The notes under the pieces are model-generated. The model had not been told where the DNA came from and made no database searches. It was given only the letters and a program-made list of their open reading frames with translations. A stretch of DNA of 5,587 nucleotides from Nanobdellota archaeon (lineage in GTDB: Archaea > Nanobdellota > Nanobdellia > Pacearchaeales > UBA12030), in assembly GCA_022572525.1 (NCBI GenBank), contig JACZVS010000037.1:1-5587 (forward strand). The letters are read 5' to 3'. Positions 1-4,129 of this stretch are shown one piece after another (positions within the stretch are counted from its first letter, which is position 1; every line of letters begins with the position of its first letter). The translations under genes were made by a program, and so were the position numbers.

Positions 1-771
1 AGAAAAAGAATGAAAGGAGCTAATCTTGTATTTATCACTTGTGGCTTAGGAGGGGGAACAGGAACCGGAGCTTCTCCTGTGATTGCCGAAATCGCCAAAA
101 AACTTGGCATCTTAACAATTGCTGTTGTTACACTTCCTTTTTCAATAGAGGGCAATAGGAGATGGGAAAATGCTCTACTTGGTTTAGAGAGGCTAGAGGA
201 TTTAGTTGATACTCTAATTGTAATTCCGAATGATAAACTTCTTGAATTAGCTCCAGATCTTCCTTTGCAGACAGCCTTTAAAGTTGCAGATGAAATTCTT
301 ACAAATGCAGTTAAGGGAATAACAGAATTAATAACTTCTCCAGGACTTGTTAATTTAGATTTCGCAGATATTAAGGCAGTAATGACAAATGCGGGAGTAG
401 CGATGATTGGGGTGGGAGAGAGTGACGGCAAAAATAGGGCACAAGACGCAATTGAAAAAGCTATAAATAATCCACTTCTTGATATAGAGGTAGAAGGGGC
501 AAGCGGAGCTCTTGTTAATATTAATGGCGGCAAAGATATGAGCTTGAATGAAACGAAAGAAATCATTGAATATGTAAATTCAAAGCTTGGAGAGAACGCA
601 CGACTTATTTGGGGAGCAAGCATAAGTGAAGACATGGGTAATAATCTAAGGGTAATGATAATCATGACCGGAGTAAAATCTCCACAAATATTTGGGACTA
701 TAATCAAAAAAGAGAAAGAAGAAAAAGAAAAACGAGCTAGTGAAGATCTTGGAATAGAGTTTATCGATTGA
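1..771 (+). CDS. ftsZ: Cell division protein FtsZ, 3' part (5' end outside window)
   Basis: This is the GTP-binding, tubulin-like protein that polymerises into the cytokinetic ring at mid-cell. The GTPase signature GGGTGTG is visible near codons 18-24 of the visible part, in the context FITCGLGGGTGTGA. The T7 synergy loop, which completes the catalytic site of the neighbouring subunit, appears as NLDFADIK, followed by GVAMIGVGES. The C-terminal half continues through GASGALVNINGG and IWGASISEDM to a short charged linker and the tail DLGIEFID, a form typical of archaeal FtsZ. The frame is open back to base 1, and the first ATG (base 10) lies only 14 codons before the G-box, so it is not the true start; about 100 N-terminal residues are missing, estimated from family length. 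The TGA stop directly abuts the ATG of secE, so the two are probably co-transcribed. Archaea often carry two FtsZ paralogues; which one this is cannot be decided here. Confidence 0.96.
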   Translation, partial: RKRMKGANLVFITCGLGGGTGTGASPVIAEIAKKLGILTIAVVTLPFSIEGNRRWENALLGLERLEDLVDTLIVIPNDKLLELAPDLPLQTAFKVADEILTNAVKGITELITSPGLVNLDFADIKAVMTNAGVAMIGVGESDGKNRAQDAIEKAINNPLLDIEVEGASGALVNINGGKDMSLNETKEIIEYVNSKLGENARLIWGASISEDMGNNLRVMIIMTGVKSPQIFGTIIKKEKEEKEKRASEDLGIEFID

Positions 772-975
772 ATGAAAATGAAATTACAAACTTATCTTAT
801 AAAACTAAGAAGCTTTTATGAGCAAAGCAAAAGAGTTTGGCAGATAACAAGAAAGCCAACCATGCCAGAATTCAAGGTAGTGGCAACGGTCTCTGCAATT
901 GGAATAGGTATTATCGGCCTTCTCGGATTTATTCTTTATGCTTTGTGGCAGCCACTTCTCCCATTTTTCAGATAA
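772..975 (+). CDS. secE: Preprotein translocase subunit SecE (Sec61 gamma)
   Basis: SecE is the small clamp subunit of the SecYEG/Sec61 translocon in the cytoplasmic membrane; it braces the SecY channel. The 67-residue protein matches the archaeal and eukaryotic short form: an amphipathic N-terminal helix (about residues 5-25, ending KRVWQITRKPTMPEF) followed by one transmembrane helix (about residues 36-58, rich in I, G and V) and a short end. The motif R-K-P-x-x-x-E-F before the membrane segment is characteristic. The start at 772 abuts the ftsZ stop; a second in-frame ATG at 778 is an equally plausible start and would shorten the protein by two residues. The ftsZ-secE-spt5-rpl11 neighbourhood is common in archaea and supports the call. 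Here spt5 is separated from secE by a YvcK-like gene. Confidence 0.93.
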   Translation: MKMKLQTYLIKLRSFYEQSKRVWQITRKPTMPEFKVVATVSAIGIGIIGLLGFILYALWQPLLPFFR

Positions 976-1002
976 ATTTAAGAATAAATTTCTCCTTTTT
1001 TT
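974..1002 (+). promoter_or_regulatory. TATA-like box inside an A/T inverted repeat, then a T-run, between secE and the YvcK-like gene
   Basis: The 30-nt gap holds a perfect inverted repeat: AAATTTA (974-980), a 4-nt loop AGAA, and TAAATTT (985-991). It is followed by CTCC and seven T residues (996-1002). The left arm reads as an archaeal box A centred about 29 nt before the ATG at 1006, which would give a leaderless or nearly leaderless transcript. The T-run could also end some secE transcripts, since archaeal polymerase terminates at oligo-T. Both readings are inferences; the sequence shows only the motif positions. The first arm overlaps the secE stop codon (973-975). Confidence 0.45.
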
Positions 1003-1005
1003 GAG

Positions 1006-1935
1006 ATGAAAGTAGTTGTAATCGGTGGAGGGACTGGTCTTTATACTTTGTTAAGTGGCCTGAAGAATTTTAACTTCGACATCTCAGCCATAGTTGCAAC
1101 TTCTGATTCTGGTGGAAGTTCTGGCATCTTGCGAGACGAGTATGGAATACTGCCTCCAGGAGATATAAGGAGGTGCCTTGCCGCACTTTCTGAATCTGAA
1201 CAGCTACTCAGAAAGCTCTTTGAGCATCGTTTTAGTAAAGGGGGTTTGAAAGGGCATTCTTTTGGCAATCTCTTAATTACCGCTCTTACTGAGATAACTG
1301 GGAGCTTTGAAGAAGCTGTGCAAGAAGCAGCAAAAATTCTTGCAGTTAAAGGCAAGGTCCTCCCTTGTACTCTTGATAATGTTTCCCTCTGTGCAGAACT
1401 TGAAAATGGAAAAATCCTGAAAAACCAAGTAGAAGTGGAAACATTTAGATTAACGCATAATACAAGAATTAAAAGACTCTTTCTTGAGCCAGAGGCAAGA
1501 GCATATGGTCCAGCACTCGACGCAATTAGGGAAGCTGACTTGATTATTCTTGGTCCTGGAAGCTTGTTTTCATCTGTTCTGGCTAACTTGCTGATAAAGG
1601 AAATTCCTGCCGCAATCAGAAATTCGAAAGCCAAGAAAGTGTATGTTGTCAATATTATGACTGAGCATGGGGAAACAGATGGGTTTACTGCTTCTCAACA
1701 TGTAAAGGAAGTTGAGAGATATCTTAAAGGGAAATTAGATTATGTTGTTGTTAATACTGTGAAGGCTCCTGAAGGGCTGCTACAGAAATATGAAGAAGAG
1801 TACAAAACCCAGGTAAAGACAGATGTAGAGAACATAAATGCAAATGTTATTAAAGGAGACTTCTTAAGGAAGGAAAACCTTTTAAGACATGATTCGTATA
1901 AATTGGCTGAAGCCATAGCTAAATTGGGAAAATGA
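1006..1935 (+). CDS. YvcK-like protein of the CofD/YvcK superfamily
   Basis: The 309-residue product matches the bacterial YvcK branch (gluconeogenesis factor, a UDP-GlcNAc-binding regulator needed for growth on gluconeogenic carbon sources and for envelope homeostasis in Firmicutes). Visible motifs in order: GGGTGL (7-12, Rossmann-type nucleotide loop), DSGGSSG (34-40, usually DDGGSSG), PPGDIR (50-55), GHSFGNL (83-89), LGPGSLFSS (182-190) and NIMTEHGETDG (216-226). Length is about that of bacterial YvcK. The related archaeal enzyme CofD (2-phospho-L-lactate transferase of F420 synthesis) shares the fold, but the PPGDIR, GHSFGNL and HGETDG blocks fit YvcK better. No membrane segment or signal peptide is seen, so it should be cytoplasmic. 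Its stop overlaps the spt5 start (ATGA), which implies coupled translation. Its role in this archaeon is unknown, and an enzymatic or regulatory function cannot be separated from sequence alone. Confidence 0.88.
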   Translation: MKVVVIGGGTGLYTLLSGLKNFNFDISAIVATSDSGGSSGILRDEYGILPPGDIRRCLAALSESEQLLRKLFEHRFSKGGLKGHSFGNLLITALTEITGSFEEAVQEAAKILAVKGKVLPCTLDNVSLCAELENGKILKNQVEVETFRLTHNTRIKRLFLEPEARAYGPALDAIREADLIILGPGSLFSSVLANLLIKEIPAAIRNSKAKKVYVVNIMTEHGETDGFTASQHVKEVERYLKGKLDYVVVNTVKAPEGLLQKYEEEYKTQVKTDVENINANVIKGDFLRKENLLRHDSYKLAEAIAKLGK

Positions 1936-2411
1936 TGTTTATACTTAAAGTTACAACAAATAAAGAAGATCAAGCAGTCGATTTAATAGCTAATCGGGTA
2001 GAGACCAAAGGCCTGAAGATCTCTTCGATAGTCAAGCCTCATGGTTTAAGAGGTTACATCATCATAGAAGCAGAAAGTAGGAAAGAAGCAGAAGAAGCAT
2101 TCAAGAATCTGCCTTATGTTAAGAATCTCTTGAGAAAGCCATTAAGTTTTGATGAGATCAAGCATATGCTTGAACCAACAATAGAAGTGATGAAGATTGA
2201 GAAAGGAGACATTGTAGAGATAATTGCAGAGCCTCTTAAGAGAGAAAAAGCAAAAGTAGTAAGGGTCAATAAGGCTAAAGAAGAAGTCGTTATTGAGCTG
2301 CTTGAGGCAGCTGTACCGATACCTATTACTAGAAAAGTAGATGATGTAAGAGTCATAAGGAGAGAAGAAGAACAAACAATCGAGGCAGAGGTCACTGCCG
2401 AATATTCATAA
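1932..2411 (+). CDS. spt5: Transcription elongation factor Spt5 (archaeal NusG)
   Basis: Spt5 binds the RNA polymerase clamp across the DNA cleft, with Spt4 as partner, and promotes processive elongation; it can link polymerase to the ribosome. The 159-residue protein has the archaeal layout. An NGN domain spans about residues 1-83 (FILKVTTNKEDQAVDLIANR, IVKPHGLRGYIIIEA, YVKNLLRKP). A single KOW domain spans about residues 88-142 (IEKGDIVEIIAEPLKREKAKVVRV then KEEVVIELLEA). A short acidic tail of about 15 residues follows. The start at 1932 overlaps the preceding stop by four bases; a second ATG at 1935 would remove one Met and the overlap. The rpl11 gene starts four bases after the stop, the usual archaeal arrangement. 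No Spt4 gene is in the window. Confidence 0.94.
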   Translation: MMFILKVTTNKEDQAVDLIANRVETKGLKISSIVKPHGLRGYIIIEAESRKEAEEAFKNLPYVKNLLRKPLSFDEIKHMLEPTIEVMKIEKGDIVEIIAEPLKREKAKVVRVNKAKEEVVIELLEAAVPIPITRKVDDVRVIRREEEQTIEAEVTAEYS

Positions 2412-2415
2412 AACA

Positions 2416-3156
2416 ATGAAACTCAAACTTCTTGTTGAAGGGGGAAATGCAAAGCCAGGTCCTGCGTTAAGTCAGCAGTTAGGACCCCTAGGCATTAATC
2501 TAGGCAAGCTTATATCGGAAGTGAATAAGGCCAGTGAAAAGTATAAGGGAACAAAAGTTCCTGTAATAATAGATATTGATCCTTCTACAAAAGAATTTAA
2601 GATATCTGTTAAAACTCCTCCAACTTCTGAGCTTATAAAAAAAGAGCTTGGCCTTGAAAAAGGAGCTGGAGACGCAAAAATCAAAGTTGCTAATCTGGCA
2701 ATTGAGCAAGCAATTAAAATTGCGAAGGAAAAACAAAAGGATATGTTAGTTAATTCTTTCAAGAGCGCTGTAAAGAACGTTATTGCAACTTGCACTTCTT
2801 TAGGAGTTCTAGTTGAGGGGAAAGAGCCGAAAAGGGCTACTAAGATGATTGATGAAGGCCAATTTGATGATCTTATAGAAAAGCAGATAACAGAAGTTAG
2901 TGCAGAGAAGAAAAAAGAGATCGAGAAACAGTTTGAGAAAGTAAAAGCAGTTATTGAGAAGAGAATTAAGGAAGAAGAGGCAGAGAAAGCAGTTGAAGAA
3001 GCTAAGAAGAAAGAAGCTGAGCCAGAAAAGCCAGAAGAAGAGAAGCCAGAAGAAGAGGCAGAGAAAGCAGTGGAGAAGGAAGGAAAATCTGAGATCATGG
3101 CCGGAAAGGAAGAGAAAAAAGAGGGAAAAGGGAAAGAGCAGAAAGCCAAGAAGTGA
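2416..3156 (+). CDS. rpl11: Large ribosomal subunit protein L11 (uL11) with long charged C-terminal extension
   Basis: L11 sits at the base of the ribosomal stalk, binds the GTPase-associated region of 23S rRNA and helps recruit elongation factors. Residues 1-67 form the N-terminal domain (KLLVEGGNAKPGPALSQQLG, then PLGINLGKLISEVN), joined by a TPPTSELIKKELGL hinge (67-80) to the rRNA-binding C-terminal domain (about 71-140). Archaeal L11 normally ends near residue 160, which here corresponds to GQFDDLIEKQ. This protein runs on to 246, adding about 85 residues made almost entirely of Glu, Lys and Ala, with a predicted helical or coiled-coil start (KKKEIEKQFEKVKAVIEKRIKEEE) and short internal repeats. 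In the N-terminal loop the usual PPxGPALG proline pattern is replaced by PALSQQLG. The gene follows spt5 by four bases, but the usual rpl1 does not follow it; tRNA-Pro comes next. Family call is firm; the role of the tail is unknown. Confidence 0.94.
   Translation: MKLKLLVEGGNAKPGPALSQQLGPLGINLGKLISEVNKASEKYKGTKVPVIIDIDPSTKEFKISVKTPPTSELIKKELGLEKGAGDAKIKVANLAIEQAIKIAKEKQKDMLVNSFKSAVKNVIATCTSLGVLVEGKEPKRATKMIDEGQFDDLIEKQITEVSAEKKKEIEKQFEKVKAVIEKRIKEEEAEKAVEEAKKKEAEPEKPEEEKPEEEAEKAVEKEGKSEIMAGKEEKKEGKGKEQKAKK
2971..3071 (+). repeat. In-frame internal repeats in the rpl11 tail
   Basis: A 23-bp block occurs identically at 2971-2993 and 3049-3071, 78 bp (26 codons) apart and in the same reading frame; it encodes EEEAEKAV both times. 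Between them a 15-bp unit is repeated perfectly in tandem at 3028-3042 and 3043-3057, encoding KPEEE twice (residues 205-214). Identity at the nucleotide level, including third codon positions, suggests recent duplication or slippage that lengthened the tail. In a GA-rich low-complexity stretch some chance or convergent similarity is expected. Confidence 0.75.
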
Positions 3157-3168
3157 TTATATTTAAAA
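3157..3168 (+). promoter_or_regulatory. TATA-like box A of tRNA-Pro
   Basis: The sequence TTATATTTAAAA begins directly after the rpl11 stop codon and is centred about 28 nt before the first base of the mature tRNA (3191). This is the expected archaeal box A distance for transcription starting at or very near the tRNA 5' end. Assigned by motif and spacing only. Confidence 0.55.
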
Positions 3169-3190
3169 GATTAATTCTATTCTCTTTCTA

Positions 3191-3265
3191 GGGGCTGTGG
3201 TGTAGCTTGGTTTAGCATTACAGGTTTGGGACCTGTCGACCCCGGTTCAAATCCGGGCAGCCCCA
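3191..3265 (+). tRNA. tRNA-Pro, anticodon UGG
   Basis: A full cloverleaf can be folded by hand. The acceptor stem GGGGCTG (3191-3197) pairs with CAGCCCC (3258-3264), with discriminator A at 3265. The D stem GTGT/GCAT includes G-T pairs, and GG is present in the loop. The anticodon stem ACAGG/CCTGT (3220-3224, 3232-3236) encloses the loop TTTGGGA, giving anticodon TGG at 3227-3229 and G at position 37, as expected for proline. The variable loop is four bases, and the T stem CCCGG/CCGGG carries the loop TTCAAAT. No intron is present, and the 3' CCA is not encoded (the next bases are CTT), so a CCA-adding enzyme must complete it. UGG can read several or all CCN proline codons. It lies alone between rpl11 and rpl37ae. 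Confidence 0.97.
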
Positions 3266-3273
3266 CTTACGAA

Positions 3274-3283
3274 AATTTAAAAA
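3274..3283 (+). promoter_or_regulatory. TATA-like box A of rpl37ae
   Basis: AAATTTAAAA, preceded by a purine-rich BRE-like CGAA, is centred about 26 nt before the ATG at 3304. This spacing predicts a leaderless transcript. A short T-run (3287-3290) just downstream of it could end tRNA-Pro transcription. Motif and spacing evidence only. Confidence 0.5.
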
Positions 3284-3303
3284 GTCTTTTGTACTAGAAA
3301 AAA

Positions 3304-3498
3304 ATGAACTCGACAAAACGATTTGGACCAAGGTATGGAACAAAAGTTAAGAAGCGAGTGGCCAAGATAGAAGCGAAGCAAAGACAGAAACATAAATGCC
3401 CTTTTTGCGGAAGATTTACGGTAAAGAGGGTTTCTGTTGGTATCTTTAATTGCAATAAATGCAAGAAAAAATTTACGGGCAAGGCTTATTGGCCATAA
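3304..3498 (+). CDS. rpl37ae: Large ribosomal subunit protein L37Ae (eL43)
   Basis: This is an archaeal and eukaryotic zinc-binding protein of the large ribosomal subunit with no bacterial counterpart. The 64-residue product shows the family's N-terminal FGPRYGTKVKKRV segment (residues 7-19) and the RQKHKCPFCG block. The four zinc ligands are C32-x2-C35 and C50-x2-C53, followed by the typical end FTGKAYWP. It is somewhat shorter at the N-terminus than the roughly 70-90 residues common in archaea; an in-frame TAG at 3295 rules out an upstream start, so the short N-terminus appears real. A box A 26 nt upstream fits leaderless expression. rpoP and prefoldin beta follow, a grouping recurrent in archaea. 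The stop codon lies inside the first arm of a hairpin repeat. Confidence 0.96.
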   Translation: MNSTKRFGPRYGTKVKKRVAKIEAKQRQKHKCPFCGRFTVKRVSVGIFNCNKCKKKFTGKAYWP

Positions 3499-3520
3499 AC
3501 TTCTTTAGAAAAGAAGTTTA
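3496..3520 (+). repeat. Hairpin repeat copy 1 (rpl37ae-rpoP spacer)
   Basis: Perfect inverted repeat: TAAACTTCTTT (3496-3506), loop AGA, AAAGAAGTTTA (3510-3520), an 11-bp stem. Its first three bases are the rpl37ae stop codon. The first 21 bases recur identically at 3704-3724 after rpoP. It could be an mRNA 3'-end or processing structure or a small dispersed element; there is no long T-run after it, so a bacterial-style terminator is unlikely. Confidence 0.7.
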
Positions 3521-3562
3521 ATTAAGAAAATAAAATCTTAACCAAGAACTAAAATAGGAAAA

Positions 3563-3703
3563 ATGGTAGTTTACAAATGTTTTACATGCGGAAAGAAAAT
3601 TTCCCATAAAGTGCTTGAGAAGAATAAAGGGAAATGCGCTTATTGTAATAGCAGAATCTTCTATAAGACCAGAAGTGTGATAACAAAAGTTAAGGCTGTC
3701 TAA
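3563..3703 (+). CDS. rpoP: DNA-directed RNA polymerase subunit P (Rpb12)
   Basis: This 46-residue zinc-ribbon subunit belongs to archaeal RNA polymerase (counterpart of eukaryotic Rpb12) and helps hold the Rpo3/Rpo10 assembly platform together. The product begins MVVYKCFTCGKK; zinc ligands are C6-x2-C9 and C25-x2-C28. The second pair lies in CAYCNSRIFYKTR, which matches the family signature C-P-Y-C-G-x-R-I-x-Y-K-x-R, with Ala in place of Pro and Asn in place of Gly. It ends in a basic VKAV tail. The size is normal for archaeal RpoP, and its shortness makes it easy to miss. ATG at 3563 is preceded by a weak AGGA six bases upstream. It sits 64 nt after rpl37ae and 72 nt before prefoldin beta; the flanking spacers share a repeat. 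Confidence 0.94.
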   Translation: MVVYKCFTCGKKISHKVLEKNKGKCAYCNSRIFYKTRSVITKVKAV

Positions 3704-3728
3704 TAAACTTCTTTAGAAAAGAAGCTTA
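3704..3728 (+). repeat. Hairpin repeat copy 2 (rpoP-prefoldin spacer)
   Basis: The 21 bases 3704-3724 are identical to 3496-3516, and the repeat begins directly after the rpoP TAA, making a tandem TAATAA. The arms are TAAACTTCTTT (3704-3714) and AAAGAAGCTTA (3718-3728), with loop AGA and one A/C mismatch. The following CTTAACCAAGAA (3725-3736) also occurs in the first spacer at 3537-3548, so copy 2 looks like copy 1 with about 20 bases removed. Confidence 0.7.
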
Positions 3729-3734
3729 ACCAAG

Positions 3735-3755
3735 AAACTTTTTTCCAAAAAGTTT
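3735..3755 (+). repeat. Third short hairpin upstream of prefoldin beta
   Basis: Perfect 9-bp inverted repeat: AAACTTTTT (3735-3743), loop TCC, AAAAAGTTT (3747-3755). Its outer bases (AAACTT ... AAGTTT) resemble the two hairpins around rpoP, so it may be a diverged member of the same family. It contains six T residues (3739-3744), which could act as an archaeal termination signal. Function is inferred only. Confidence 0.55.
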
Positions 3756-3775
3756 ACCTGAAATATACACGAAAG

Positions 3776-4099
3776 ATGGAAAAAGAATTAGAAGAGAATA
3801 TCAAAGAGCTGCAATTGCTTGAGCAAAATTTGAGTAACTTACTCTTCCAAAAGCAGGCCTTTCAGCTTGAGCTTAATGAGCTAAGTTCTGCTGTAAGCGA
3901 GCTTGATGACAGCAAAGGAGATGTTTTTAAGATACTAGGAAATGTTATGATCAAAAGCAATAAAGAGAAACTTAAGAAAGAGCTAAACGAGAAGAAAGAT
4001 ATTGTTGATCTGCGAGTCAAGAATATTGAGAAACAAGATAAGATGTTGCAAGATAGGGTTGAGGAGCTGCGGAAAGTTGTTCTGAAGGGGATGAAGTGA
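3776..4099 (+). CDS. pfdB: Prefoldin subunit beta (GimC beta)
   Basis: Prefoldin is a jellyfish-shaped hexamer of two alpha and four beta subunits that binds unfolded proteins in the cytosol and passes them to the group II chaperonin (thermosome). The 107-residue product has the beta-subunit layout: a long N-terminal coiled-coil helix (about 1-45, containing LLFQKQAFQLELNEL), a beta hairpin that builds the central barrel (about 48-62, GDVFKILGNVMIK, the family's K-I-x-G-x-V-x-I-K signature), and a C-terminal coiled-coil helix (63-105, with the EKQDKMLQDRVEELRK heptads). Size is slightly below the usual 110-125 residues. No strong ribosome binding site is seen before ATG 3776. Placement after rpl37ae and rpoP is common in archaea. 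The alpha subunit is not in the window. Confidence 0.94.
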   Translation: MEKELEENIKELQLLEQNLSNLLFQKQAFQLELNELSSAVSELDDSKGDVFKILGNVMIKSNKEKLKKELNEKKDIVDLRVKNIEKQDKMLQDRVEELRKVVLKGMK

Positions 4100-4105
4100 G
4101 AGAAA

Positions 4106-4121
4106 AGTATTTATTCTTTTT
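4106..4121 (+). promoter_or_regulatory. TATA-like box A of the IMPDH gene, followed by a T-run
   Basis: AGTATTTATT (4106-4115) is centred about 25 nt before ATG 4136 and about 20 nt before ATG 4130; archaeal spacing favours a start near 4136 and a leaderless transcript. The five T residues at 4117-4121 could end prefoldin transcripts. Spacing-based inference. Confidence 0.45.
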
Positions 4122-4129
4122 CCCTCTGT

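Noticed and set aside
10..12. ATG at base 10 as the start of ftsZ
   Set aside because: The frame is open to base 1 and the GTPase G-box would lie only about 14 residues from this Met; known FtsZ has a full N-terminal Rossmann half before it. The gene is cut by the window edge.
1041..1652. Long open frame on the minus strand opposite the YvcK-like gene
   Set aside because: Its translation has no recognisable motif and is rich in Ser, Leu and Ala as expected for the complement of a conserved gene; the plus-strand product has a full family motif set.
1006..1935. CofD (2-phospho-L-lactate transferase, F420 synthesis)
   Set aside because: Same superfamily, but the PPGDIR, GHSFGNL and HGETDG blocks and the overall length fit the YvcK branch better.
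2472..3149. Minus-strand open frame of about 225 codons opposite rpl11
   Set aside because: Ser/Phe-rich sequence is the complement of the Glu/Lys-rich L11 tail; no family resemblance and no promoter evidence.
3097..3156. Internal ATG in the rpl11 tail (MAGKEEKKEGKGKEQKAKK) as a separate small gene or remnant of a fused gene
   Set aside because: It is in frame with rpl11, has the same composition as the rest of the tail, and has no promoter or ribosome site of its own.
2954..3166. Plus-strand Arg/Lys-rich 70-codon frame overlapping the end of rpl11
   Set aside because: It is the shifted reading of GA-rich low-complexity DNA; the rpl11 frame is continuous from a clear L11 core.
3760..3769. 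GAAATATACA as box A of prefoldin beta
   Set aside because: It lies only about 11 nt before the ATG at 3776, so transcription would start inside the gene; no alternative downstream start fits the family.
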